DNA of 64,000 nucleotides, taken from NCBI RefSeq assembly GCF_030708075.1, contig NZ_CP117982.1, positions 3,092,672-3,156,671 of the forward strand, given 5' to 3'. Made by a program: the position numbers and the translations under genes. Below, piece by piece: positions 48,601-57,432 of this stretch (within the stretch, counting starts at the first letter, position 1; every line of letters starts with the position of its first letter). Source of the stretch: Candidatus Epulonipiscium viviparus (GTDB lineage Bacteria; Bacillota; Clostridia; Lachnospirales; Cellulosilyticaceae). Below the pieces are notes generated by a model. The model worked only from the letters and a program-made list of their open reading frames with translations. It was not told the origin of the DNA and did not search any database.

Positions 48601-49535
48601 CGCCTTTGATAGCGTGAGCCGATGCGTCATCGTTGATCGCATTAGCGGATTTGGCATCTTTGATAGCGTGAGCCGATACGTCGTTTTTGATCGCGTTATC
48701 CGATGAGTCATCTTCGATAGCGTGAGCCGATGCGTCATCGTTGATCGTATTAGCCGATGCGTCATCTTCGATAGCGTTAGCCGATACGTCATCGTTGATC
48801 GCATTAGCCGATCCGTCATTTTTGATAGCGTGAGCCGATACGTCATCTTTGATAGCGTGAGCAGAATCGTCACCTTTGATAGCGTGAGCCGATGAGTCAT
48901 CTTCGATCGTATTAGCAGATGAGTCGTTTTCGATAGCGTGAGCCGATGCGGCATCTTCGATCGTATTAGCAGAATCGTCGCCTTCGATCACATTAGCCGA
49001 TGAGTCACCTTCGATAGCGTGAGCCGATGAGTCATCTTCGATAGCGTGAGCTGATGCGTCATCTTCGATAGCGTGAGCAGATTCGGCATCGTTGATCGCA
49101 TTAGCCGATGAGTTGTTTTCGATAGCGTGAGCCGATGCGTCATCGTTGATCGTATTAGCAGAATCATCATCTTCGATAGCGTGAGCCGATGCGTCATCGT
49201 TGATCGCATTAGCCGATGCATCATCTTTGATAGCGTGAGCCGATGAGTCACCTTCGAACGCGTTAGCCGATACGTCATCGTTGATCGCATTAGCCGATGA
49301 GTCGTTTTCGATAGCGTGAGCCGATGAGTCACCTTCGAACGCGTTAGCCGATCCGTCATCTTTGATCGTATTAGCAGATTTGTCATCGTTGATCACATTG
49401 GCGGATTTGGCATCGTTGATCGTATTAGCCGATGCATCATCTTTGATAGCGTGAGCTGATGCGTCATCTTCTATCGTATTAGCAGATTCGTCGACATGGA
49501 TTATATTGGAAGATCCATCGACATTGATCGTGTTA
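45609..49535 (-). pseudogene. Frameshifted continuation of the propeller/nonapeptide gene
   Basis: This continues the gene at 49536-52628 in the same direction. Two one-base deletions near 49541-49553 shift the frame, after which it stays open down to 47306 without a start codon of its own. Further one-base indels (about 47346, 46190, 46290, 46515, 46560) break the rest into pieces. A non-repetitive module (KSSTRITDDQAMELASQALH..., about 47500-47660) interrupts the repeats and recurs with indels at about 46735-46890. The last piece (45609-46130) ends in a distinct C-terminal domain of about 90 residues (FIFGAAKAVNFGKGARAIAI...GKLVVGYV). Either a decaying gene or repeat-related assembly errors in one gene of about 7 kb. 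Confidence 0.65.
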
Positions 49536-50515
49536 TCAGATAGTCATCGTTGACGTATTATCAGATGCGTCATCTTCGATAGCGTTAGCCGATGCGTCAC
49601 CTTCAATCGTGTGAGCCGATACGTCGCCTTCGAACGCGTGAGTCGATGAGTCATCTTCGATCGTATTAGCCGATACGTCGCCTTCGACCGCGTTATCCGA
49701 TGCATCATCTTCGATAGCGTGAGCAGATTCGGCATCGTTGATCGTCCGAGCAGAATCGTCATCTTTGATAGCGTGAGCCGATGCGTCATCGTTGATCGCA
49801 TTAGCTGATGAGTCGTTTTCGATAGCGTGAGCAGATGCGTCATTTTCGATAGCGTGAGCCGATACGTCGCCGTTAATCGCATTAGCTGATGAGTCGTTTT
49901 CGATAGCGTGAGCCGATACATCGCCGTTAATCGCATTAGCCGATGAGTCACTTCCGACCGCGTGAGCCGATGCATCACTTCTGACCGCGTTATCCGATGA
50001 GTCACGTCCGATCACATTAGCCGATGCGTCATCGTTGATCGCATTAGCAGAATCGTCGCCTTTGATAGCGTTAGCCGATACGTCGCCTTTGATCGTATTA
50101 GCAGAATCGTCGTCGTTGATCGTATTAGCTGATGAGTCGTTTTCGAACGCGTGAGTCGATGAGTGGTCTTCGATCGTATTAGCAGAATCGTCGCCTTCGA
50201 TAGCGTGAGCCGATGCATCATCTTTGATAGCGTGAGCCGATGAGTCATCTTCGATCGTATTAGCAGATGAGTCGTTTTCGATAGCGTGAGCCGATGCGTC
50301 ATCTTCGATAGCGTTAGCCGATTCGGCATCATTGATCGTATTAGCAGAATCGTCGCCTTCGATAGCGTGAGCTGATTCGTCATCGTTGATCGTATTAGCC
50401 GATGCGTCATCTTTGATAGCGTGAGCCGATGCGTCATCTTCGATAGTGTGAGCTGATTCGTCATCGTTGATCGTATTAGCCGGTGCGTTATCTTTGATTT
50501 CTGTTGCCGCAAGCT
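45880..50515 (-). repeat. 27-bp / nonapeptide repeat tract (about 170 units)
   Basis: Tandem 27-bp units encode D-D-x-S-A-[NH]-[AT]-[IV]-x (for example DDASAHAIE) or, in the 3' third, S-D-x-S-A-N-x-[IV]-G. The central S-A-[NH] core and an Asp next to it hardly vary, while flanking residues alternate N, D, E, K and G. Regular spacing of small, polar and one branched hydrophobic residue suggests a beta-solenoid or an extended acidic stalk; this is inference. Confidence 0.9.
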
Positions 50516-52628
50516 CGGGAGAGTCAGTTTCTACTAACGTATCTTCATCTAATATGAGGATTTCTGTTTCGCTGAGGCGTCTTAGCCTGCGAGGGATTAT
50601 TAATGGCAAAATTTGGTTTTTAGAGCTATGATTGTCGTTCGGATAGTCATTGGCTTTGTTGATGTCGATCACGGCCATTGACAGGTGCGTGGCTCTGCCG
50701 TATTTGTCTACTAGCACGTTGGGGCGCTCTATCTTATGCCATAATGTTCGTACACCGTTTTCATATACTGTGGATGTCGATGTGTATGCGAAGCCGTCTT
50801 CGTAGAACCAGTTGATCCCATCTGCAGATCGCAAGTATATGGCCCTAAAATCGATAAATCCATTTATTATCATATGGTATTGCAACTCGTCTTTCCACAT
50901 TACGGGATCTTCGTATACAGACTTGCGATACCGTTCGGGCACTGTTGTGTTCTCTTGGATTGTGCCTGTTAGCACTTCGTAGGGCCCCAAAATTCCTGAA
51001 GTGCTTTTGATCATATTGCCAGCTTTGCTAACAAAGAGCAAGGACCCGTCTTCTAGCTCAACTCCCGATAGATTTCTTTCGTATCGATATGCGCGCTGCG
51101 AGTCGTTGTGGTTTACTTTCATTTCGCCTTCGTATTTCCAAGGACCACTAATGGATTTGGAGCTTAGAAGGATTGGCGTAAAGTTTACTAGTGTGTATAG
51201 CAAATAACTGCCATCGTTTCGCAAAATTATATTTGTGTTATGTCCCGACGAATTTAAATTTTCGACGCCAGCGGTGTAGGTATATGCTTTTTCTCGAGAG
51301 ACTTTGTATGGCCCCAGGGGATCGGTTGAAGTTGCATATGCAGTAGTAGAAGACGGCCAGTCCCAATGACCTCGGCGAGTATTTTCTGGCCATCGAACAA
51401 TATTGATATGATATTTGCCGGCCTCTTCGACAATTCTGCCGCCCCAGTATGAGTATTCGTTATCTTCTATGCCGTTATTTTTATCGCGAGGTAATACATA
51501 TGAGGCGCCCCAAATTCCAGCATTTACCATAGTTTTTGTTACTGGGAGGGGCTGAATTAGATCGCTAAAAGATGCGCCTGGAATGGCCGAAACTATTGCA
51601 GTAGCGGGAGCCGAGAGAGGGCTTTCGTTGCCGCAAAAATCTATGGCGCTGACAGAATAGGTGTTTGTAGATCCTTTGATAGGAAGCATGTCCACAAATT
51701 TCTGATAGTTACTATGATGGTAGTGTAGTAATGAGAGCTCCTTTGTGATTGAGTCCGCGCGATATATATTGTAAAACTCTGTATCGTTATTGGCATCGTC
51801 CCAGCTTAAGGTAACTTCCCATTTTGAGCCAGTGGCGACGAGGTTGGTAGGGGCAATAGAGATGCCATCATCTGGCTTGATTCCGATGACGGGATATGCT
51901 GGAGATGCCGCGTCGTCATGGCTAAGTCGAACCGAGTAGTAGTACGTTTTGCCGCAAACAGCTGTTGTATCGATAAACGCCCCCACCTGCTCCGTGGCAA
52001 TCTTTACATATCCCGTACGTTTCTGATTACTTCTATATATATCACACGGTGCGGCCTGATTGAAAGACAGTGCAATGCCATCTGCCGTATCTGTAGCGGC
52101 AACATCCCAAGTGGCAGTCGTTTCCGAAATTGCAACATCGACCCACTCCACATAAACATTGATATCGAAGTTTGAGTACAAAGTCAATTTTACCTTTGGA
52201 TTTTTGAGAGTTATATCAGCCGCGTATTCTCCCTCGTATTCTGCAGCGGGAGTGGGAGCACGGGAAATTTCAATTTTATCAGCCAGAACAACTTCGATAT
52301 TGTTGCATACCAAAGATAACGATACATAGGCATCGCACTCATATTCAGCTTGCGCTGCAAATCTCCATTTGATAGTCGCAGTTTTGGAAATTGTATCGGC
52401 TATAGTTGCCTTGGTGGTGTATGTGGCAATAGCATTTCCGCCACTCGATAGCCTATCAAATGAGAGCCCCATAGCAAGGTTTCCCGATACAATATTTCCG
52501 AGCCAAAAATCAGATTGTCTTAATAACCTCCAACTTGGCCTTCCTTTTTCGTTAAAATCTCCGTCAAATAAACTTTTATGAGGCATATTAAAGCCCACTA
52601 ATATAACATCGGTTGGTGCGATTCTCAT
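49536..52628 (-). CDS. Beta-propeller glycosidase-like protein with Fn3 and nonapeptide repeats
   Basis: 1030 aa as read. Residues 1-170: beta-rich domain, possibly carbohydrate-binding (DGDFNEKGRPSWRLL). About 170-350: two fibronectin type III domains (TLSWDDANNDTEFYNIYRA is clear). About 355-700: a propeller like GH43/GH117-type enzymes (YWGGRIVEEAGKYHINIVRW, SVYEDPVMWKDELQYHMI, IERPNVLVD). From 705: nonapeptide repeats. No signal peptide is visible, which is odd for an Fn3-bearing glycan enzyme. ATG 52628 has AAGGAG 8 nt upstream. The frame ends at a two-base deficit, so the native protein may continue (see 45609-49535). Flanked by two sulfatases, it may act on sulfated glycans. Confidence 0.7.
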   Translation of the reverse strand: MRIAPTDVILVGFNMPHKSLFDGDFNEKGRPSWRLLRQSDFWLGNIVSGNLAMGLSFDRLSSGGNAIATYTTKATIADTISKTATIKWRFAAQAEYECDAYVSLSLVCNNIEVVLADKIEISRAPTPAAEYEGEYAADITLKNPKVKLTLYSNFDINVYVEWVDVAISETTATWDVAATDTADGIALSFNQAAPCDIYRSNQKRTGYVKIATEQVGAFIDTTAVCGKTYYYSVRLSHDDAASPAYPVIGIKPDDGISIAPTNLVATGSKWEVTLSWDDANNDTEFYNIYRADSITKELSLLHYHHSNYQKFVDMLPIKGSTNTYSVSAIDFCGNESPLSAPATAIVSAIPGASFSDLIQPLPVTKTMVNAGIWGASYVLPRDKNNGIEDNEYSYWGGRIVEEAGKYHINIVRWPENTRRGHWDWPSSTTAYATSTDPLGPYKVSREKAYTYTAGVENLNSSGHNTNIILRNDGSYLLYTLVNFTPILLSSKSISGPWKYEGEMKVNHNDSQRAYRYERNLSGVELEDGSLLFVSKAGNMIKSTSGILGPYEVLTGTIQENTTVPERYRKSVYEDPVMWKDELQYHMIINGFIDFRAIYLRSADGINWFYEDGFAYTSTSTVYENGVRTLWHKIERPNVLVDKYGRATHLSMAVIDINKANDYPNDNHSSKNQILPLIIPRRLRRLSETEILILDEDTLVETDSPELAATEIKDNAPANTINDDESAHTIEDDASAHAIKDDASANTINDDESAHAIEGDDSANTINDAESANAIEDDASAHAIENDSSANTIEDDSSAHAIKDDASAHAIEGDDSANTIEDHSSTHAFENDSSANTINDDDSANTIKGDVSANAIKGDDSANAINDDASANVIGRDSSDNAVRSDASAHAVGSDSSANAINGDVSAHAIENDSSANAINGDVSAHAIENDASAHAIENDSSANAINDDASAHAIKDDDSARTINDAESAHAIEDDASDNAVEGDVSANTIEDDSSTHAFEGDVSAHTIEGDASANAIEDDASDNTSTMTI

Positions 52629-52661
52629 AGTTGCAGCTCCTTAGACTAAGTAATTTCAAAA

Positions 52662-52691
52662 ATTCTAAATCAAAATCGTAGAATATGTCAA
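52662..52691 (-). promoter_or_regulatory. Promoter of the propeller gene
   Basis: On the minus strand: TTGACA (52691-52686), 18-nt spacer, TAGAAT (52667-52662), about 33 nt before the ATG. Confidence 0.65.
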
Positions 52692-52712
52692 GCCCCGGTC
52701 ACTAGCTTGACA
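52686..52712. promoter_or_regulatory. Palindrome spanning divergent -35 boxes
   Basis: TGTCAAG-N13-CTTGACA. Each arm contains the -35 hexamer of one of the two divergent promoters. It could bind a shared regulator, or the symmetry may simply come from two consensus -35 boxes facing apart. Confidence 0.4.
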
Positions 52713-52735
52713 AGTGGTAGCATTAAGATTATAAT
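52707..52735 (+). promoter_or_regulatory. Consensus promoter of sulfatase 2
   Basis: TTGACA, exactly 17 nt, TATAAT: a perfect vegetative sigma-factor promoter, about 60 nt before the sulfatase ATG. Confidence 0.88.
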
Positions 52736-52794
52736 ACATGTGTATAATGGAAAAATTTGTAATAATTTTAATATAAATTATAGAGGAGTATAAT

Positions 52795-54252
52795 ATGAAA
52801 CCTAATGTAATTATAATTTATGCAGATGATTTAGGGTACGGAGATTTATCATGCTATGGGGCAGAGGATATAAAGACCCCGAATATCGATGCGTTGGCAG
52901 AAGAGGGGGTTCGGTTTCAGCAAGCATACTCGACTTCTTCGGTGTGTACACCAGCCAGATACGGACTTCTAACAGGGCAATACCCATTTTCAAATAATCA
53001 GATTAGAATTTTGCCAGGAAATGCGCAGCATTGCTTAATATCTAAAGAACAAATTACGCTTCCGAAAATGTTTAAGGCAGCAGAGTATAATACTGCGGTT
53101 ATAGGCAAATGGCACTTGGGGCTTGGCGATGGAGCAGTCGATTGGAACGGATATATCGAGCACACTCCAAATGATATCGGATTTGATTATTCGTTTATAT
53201 TTCCGGGCACAAATGACAGAGTACCAACAGTGTTTGTAAAAAATCATCACGTGGACAACTTAGATGCGGACGATCCGATGACGGTTTTTTATGGAGCAGA
53301 AGACAAATGTTCGTTTATTGATCAGATAGACACATATAAAAAAGATCCCGACAAGTTGAGAATTACATCTACTCACGGGCACTCAAATATGATAGTAAAT
53401 GGCGTAGGACGCATTGGGTATATGAAAGGCGGAAAGGCAGCGATCTGGAAAGACGAAGAGTTGACTGATACTTTTTTAACACAGGCAAAAGAGTTTATGG
53501 ACTCTAGTGATCAGGCACCGTTTTTCTTATACTTTGCCGCGCATCAGCCACACGTTCCAAGATTGGCAAATCCAAAATTTGTGGGAGCCACAGAGATGGG
53601 GCCTCGAGGCGATGTGATAGCAGAATTTGATTACACTGTTGGAGAAATCGTGGCTTATCTAAAGGAGAAAAATTTATTAGAGGATACGATAATAATAATT
53701 TCTAGCGATAACGGACCAGTATTTGACGATGGCTATAACGACCACGCATTTGAGCTTGCAGGAAAGCATAAGCCAGCTGGACCATTTAGAGCCGGAAAGT
53801 ATAGTAAATACGAAGGCGGAGTGCGTATTCCTTTTATATTGTCTTGGAAGGGACATACAGCGAAGACGATTTCTCCTGCCATAGTGAGCCAAGTCGACCT
53901 ACTGGCCTCATTTGCCAATCTGATAAATGTGGATGTTGCAGATGTAGACAGTCTCAACATGCTAAATGCATTTATGGGCAAAGATAGCATTGGTAGAAGC
54001 GAAGTGATGTTCGAAAATAATGATAAAGTGGTAATGTTACGTCAAAATCAATGGGTATTTTTGCCTAGGAGTGCTCAGGTGTATGAAGATATTCCGAATC
54101 AACGCGACTTTGGCAATGGCCCTGAGGATCAACTATTCAATTTGGACTTTGATATAAAGCAACAAGACAATGTCGCAAAGGCATATCCTACAATTGTAAA
54201 TTCTATGCGCCAAACATTAGCCGAGTATGGATTTTTGAAAGCAACACTATAA
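52795..54252 (+). CDS. Sulfatase 2 (arylsulfatase-like, formylglycine type)
   Basis: 485 aa. YADDLGYGDLSCYG holds the metal Asp pair (residues 11-12). Cys51 in CTPARYGLLTG is the formylglycine site. GKWHLGLG and SSDNGPVFDDGYNDH complete the S1 motifs. It resembles arylsulfatase A-like enzymes that hydrolyse sulfated sugars. No signal peptide, so intracellular action is likely. Ribosome site AGAGGAG. It shares a transcript with the URO-D-like gene 19 nt downstream. The last about 100 bp of this gene recur inverted inside the pullulanase gene at 58932-59063. Confidence 0.87.
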   Translation: MKPNVIIIYADDLGYGDLSCYGAEDIKTPNIDALAEEGVRFQQAYSTSSVCTPARYGLLTGQYPFSNNQIRILPGNAQHCLISKEQITLPKMFKAAEYNTAVIGKWHLGLGDGAVDWNGYIEHTPNDIGFDYSFIFPGTNDRVPTVFVKNHHVDNLDADDPMTVFYGAEDKCSFIDQIDTYKKDPDKLRITSTHGHSNMIVNGVGRIGYMKGGKAAIWKDEELTDTFLTQAKEFMDSSDQAPFFLYFAAHQPHVPRLANPKFVGATEMGPRGDVIAEFDYTVGEIVAYLKEKNLLEDTIIIISSDNGPVFDDGYNDHAFELAGKHKPAGPFRAGKYSKYEGGVRIPFILSWKGHTAKTISPAIVSQVDLLASFANLINVDVADVDSLNMLNAFMGKDSIGRSEVMFENNDKVVMLRQNQWVFLPRSAQVYEDIPNQRDFGNGPEDQLFNLDFDIKQQDNVAKAYPTIVNSMRQTLAEYGFLKATL

Positions 54253-54271
54253 CAAAGATGGAGAGCGTATT

Positions 54272-55504
54272 ATGGATGTAAAAATATTGAGAGAATTAGC
54301 TTATGAGTATAAAAAAATAGCTGAATTGTCGAGAAATTCTGAATTGGTGAGATTACACAAGGCAGTAAACGACTTAAAAATGATTCGTCCCATCGTCATG
54401 ATTTCGGAGCTACCCTGGCATGAGTTAAACGTGGATGGTTCATTGACGCTGCTATGCAAAGACCCATTTTTTAGGAATATCGAAAAAAAGTTGCGACAGA
54501 CGTTGTTTCAGTTTAAACATTTTCCAGCAGATATGATAGTGAAGCCATATATTAAGGTGCAAAAAGTAATTAAGCATTCGAGCATTGGAGTAGTCATTGA
54601 TGAAAAAACACTACACGTTGATGCTGATAACCGAATTGTTTCGCACGAATATTCAGATCAATTTGCAACAGATGATTCAATCGACTTGCTAAAGGACGTT
54701 ATAGTAACGTATAACGAAAAAGAAACTATGGCAAGACTAAACAAGCTGGGCAATGCTATTGGCGACATTATTCCGATTCACTTGGGCGGCGTCGAGTATG
54801 TTAGCAATTCAAACTGGGATATTATTGCGCAACTTCGAGGAGTAACCCCGCTTTTGATGGACATGATAGATAGACCAGAATTTATGCTAGACCTAATAGA
54901 GCGATTTACTCAAATTAAAGAGGGCGTAATAGACCAATACGAGAAACTGGGATTGCTAGACTATGATCCAATTTCGATCCACCACACATCGCCATATACC
55001 GACGATTTGCCAGCAAAAGACTACGTTCCAGGAGAGCCTCTAAAACGCAAAGACGTCTGGGGCAGAGGTGCGGCGCAAATATTTGGCTCTGTGGGCAAAG
55101 ATATGCACGACGAATATGATATCGAATTTATGAAAAGAACCGTTGGAAAATGTGGATTAGTATACTATGGATGCTGCGAACCGCTGGATAAAAAAGTTGA
55201 CATCGTAGAGAAGATTCCGAACTTGCGAAAGATTTCGATAACGCCATGGGCAGACGTGGAAAATGCGGCAGAAGTGATCGGCAAAAAATACGTAATAGCA
55301 TCTAAGCCGAACCCTGCAAATGTGGCAACTGCGGTGCTAGATAAAGACCTAATCAAAGCAGAGCTTGGCAAAATTTTGGATGCTTGCAACAAGAATTCTT
55401 GTAATGTTGAGATAACGCTCAAGGATATTAGTACTTGTAATTATAGTTTACAAACTTTACGCGATTGGGAACAAATTGTTATGGATATGGTGAAGAATTA
55501 TTAA
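54272..55504 (+). CDS. URO-D-like (MtaA/CmuA-type) protein
   Basis: 410 aa. The C-terminal half follows the uroporphyrinogen decarboxylase/cobalamin methyltransferase fold: VGKDMHDEYDIEFMKR, YYGCCEPLDKKVDIVEKIPNL with the Cys-Cys-Glu site, and ISITPWADVENAAEVIG. True HemE proteins are shorter (about 350 aa) and lack this N-terminal extension. Its pairing with a sulfatase hints at a role in glycan or methyl-group metabolism rather than haem synthesis, but no reaction can be assigned. The ribosome site is GGAG before ATG 54272. Confidence 0.65.
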   Translation: MDVKILRELAYEYKKIAELSRNSELVRLHKAVNDLKMIRPIVMISELPWHELNVDGSLTLLCKDPFFRNIEKKLRQTLFQFKHFPADMIVKPYIKVQKVIKHSSIGVVIDEKTLHVDADNRIVSHEYSDQFATDDSIDLLKDVIVTYNEKETMARLNKLGNAIGDIIPIHLGGVEYVSNSNWDIIAQLRGVTPLLMDMIDRPEFMLDLIERFTQIKEGVIDQYEKLGLLDYDPISIHHTSPYTDDLPAKDYVPGEPLKRKDVWGRGAAQIFGSVGKDMHDEYDIEFMKRTVGKCGLVYYGCCEPLDKKVDIVEKIPNLRKISITPWADVENAAEVIGKKYVIASKPNPANVATAVLDKDLIKAELGKILDACNKNSCNVEITLKDISTCNYSLQTLRDWEQIVMDMVKNY

Positions 55505-55527
55505 TTTTTTGTTCTTGTCTTATTCTA

Positions 55528-55556
55528 TTGACAAATTTTATTTAAGTATTTAAACT
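55528..55556 (+). promoter_or_regulatory. Promoter of the GGDEF gene
   Basis: TTGACA, 17-nt spacer, TAAACT. The transcript should start near 55563, giving a leader of about 38 nt to the leader ORF. Confidence 0.65.
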
Positions 55557-55600
55557 GTAACTAACGGCAATAGGAAAAACTTGGAAAAGGAGAATGAGGT

Positions 55601-55648
55601 ATGTATGCACATCCGATTGCCAGAGTTGCAACTACCACAATATTTTAA
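55601..55648 (+). CDS. 15-codon leader ORF before the GGDEF gene
   Basis: ATG with a strong upstream site (AAAAGGAGAATGAGGT) encodes MYAHPIARVATTTIF and then TAA. The stop codon directly abuts the ATG of the diguanylate cyclase at 55649, which has no ribosome site of its own. This is the layout of translational coupling: ribosomes ending here can restart on the next gene. Confidence 0.6.
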   Translation: MYAHPIARVATTTIF

Positions 55649-56842
55649 ATGTTACAAAACTTCAAAAAACTAAAGTCATCGCGATTGGATTATCAAGTGT
55701 CGATTCTGATGTTAGTAATTATCAGTATTTCGTGTTCCTTGGTTGCAATATTTGTTTATAATACGAGCTATGATAACATGCTAGCATCGTTAGAGAATAG
55801 AGGAGATGCGGTTTTACAATACGTGGAGGCAAATATGAATCCTACGATATTTACAGAGATAACAGAGCAGAGCGATATGAGCGGTCAGCTCTATATGGAT
55901 ACACATGTTTTTTTGAAGAATGCTCGAGAAGCTACCGGGGCGAAATATCTTTATACAGCAACATACAACGAAAACAAAGAATTAATCTATCACGTTGATG
56001 GGCTTCCGCAATCTAGTCCCGATTTTAGAGTACCTGGAGATTTGATAGAAGAAGAGTTTAAGCCAGATTTAATGACTGCGATGGCTGGCGATGCAGTATT
56101 ATCTGGAGAGATTTTGCTTACCGAATGGGGTGAAGTTTTTGTAGCATACTACCCAATACGCTATGCCATGGACGGAAGCGTAATAGGCGCTTTGGGATTA
56201 GAATTTTCTGCAGGAGACCAATACGCCCTGTATATTAAGCTCAGAAATTTTACAGTCATATTTATTGGTGTGGTGTGCTTTATTGCATCTGTGATATCAC
56301 GGATAATGTTTCAACGAATATCAAATCCACATTTTCAGGATATCTATAATACGGATTCGTTAACGGGGCTCAAAAATCGTATTGCGTATGATTTGGATGT
56401 TAACAACCTAATACAGCGAAATGCTTTGCAAAACTATATGGTAATGCTGGCAGATTTAAACGGACTTAAGATGATAAATGATAAGTATGGGCATAAGCTT
56501 GGAGATTTTTATATTAGTGCAGCGGCAAAAGCACTAGCTCTAGATTCAAAAAAAGACCATGTGATATATAGAATTGGCGGAGATGAATTTGTCGTATTAT
56601 TTAATCATCACAATAAAACGCGAGCGCATAAGTATATACATAATATGAGATTGCACTTAACAGAATTGTGCGCAGATGACATTTCTGGCGCTAATATAGC
56701 GGTTGGAATATCATTATGCGAGGGGTCTAGTGTTGAACATTGGGAAAAGGCGCAAGAGCAGGCCGACTTTGCTATGTATGCAGATAAAAAAGAATTTTAC
56801 CGCAAGAACAGAGAATTGGATGCTCGAAGGATGAAATCTTAA
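55649..56842 (+). CDS. Membrane diguanylate cyclase (GGDEF)
   Basis: 397 aa. Membrane segment about residues 18-38, an extracytoplasmic sensor region to about 198 (Cache-like: NAREATGAKYLYTATYNEN, GEVFVAYYPIRYAMDGSVIG), a second membrane segment about 203-222, then a GGDEF domain with DSLTGLKNR and an intact RIGGDEFVVLF (near residue 310). It should make cyclic di-GMP in response to an external signal. The position of the inhibitory RxxD site before GGDEF holds no Arg, so product inhibition may be weak. ATG 55649 lacks a Shine-Dalgarno sequence and seems coupled to the leader ORF. Standing alone after the sulfatase operon, it has its own promoter. Confidence 0.85.
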   Translation: MLQNFKKLKSSRLDYQVSILMLVIISISCSLVAIFVYNTSYDNMLASLENRGDAVLQYVEANMNPTIFTEITEQSDMSGQLYMDTHVFLKNAREATGAKYLYTATYNENKELIYHVDGLPQSSPDFRVPGDLIEEEFKPDLMTAMAGDAVLSGEILLTEWGEVFVAYYPIRYAMDGSVIGALGLEFSAGDQYALYIKLRNFTVIFIGVVCFIASVISRIMFQRISNPHFQDIYNTDSLTGLKNRIAYDLDVNNLIQRNALQNYMVMLADLNGLKMINDKYGHKLGDFYISAAAKALALDSKKDHVIYRIGGDEFVVLFNHHNKTRAHKYIHNMRLHLTELCADDISGANIAVGISLCEGSSVEHWEKAQEQADFAMYADKKEFYRKNRELDARRMKS

Positions 56843-56851
56843 TAAGAGGAC

Positions 56852-57409
56852 TTGACGAAAAGAACAGTTATGTTAATATCAACTAACGCAATAGCTAATG
56901 GTAAGAACAGACCTGTATTTAATATGTGGGTAGGCAATTTTTTTGAACCGTATTATTCTGATTTATGGCGCTTTGACAGCGTTGTTGCAGATTTAAAAAA
57001 ATGGGATTTAATACCATAAGTTTAGATAGCAAACTGTCTGACGATTTCGTAAACTTTTATGCAGGTGGTGAGTCCAGCCAATATATTAAAGGGCAACGTT
57101 ACCTGGCCGATGTATGTGCCAGAGAGGGGATGGGGCTAACCTACCTTGCTTTATTTAATGGGGGAGATAATTTGTATCCAGATATTCGAGATTATCCTCC
57201 TACATTTATAGATCAGCCGCGTCAAAAAAATGGCAATCTAATTCGTGGCTACCGACATTGGTCTACCGCGCAGCAAGATGCGAAAGCGAGTTTACTACAT
57301 TTGACGAAATAGATTTACCAGACGTGTGGATCAAAATTGGTTCAGAGACGTTTCCGCTTAGTGAGCCTAAAATGAAACGTTATACTGATAATCCAAAAAG
57401 GCCCCCTCA
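56852..57409 (+). pseudogene. Broken glycoside-hydrolase-like gene
   Basis: The first frame (from about 56852) reads NGKNRPVFNMWVGNFFEPYY up to a run of seven A (56995-57001). Eight A would join it to the next frame, MGFNTISLDSKLSDDF... (57001 on), and a second shift near 57260 joins YRAARCESEFTTFDEIDLPD. The combined product looks like the N-terminal part of a TIM-barrel glycosidase; the family was not assigned. The 3' part is missing and the sequence runs into a hairpin serving the opposite strand. No good ribosome site was found. Confidence 0.6.
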
Positions 57410-57432
57410 TATTCAAGGGGGGGAAGGGAGGT
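57400..57432 (-). terminator. Terminator of the pullulanase/GH133 transcript
   Basis: On the minus strand, CCCCCTTGAATATGAGGGGG followed by CCTTTTT, about 120 nt past the pullulanase stop. Confidence 0.7.
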
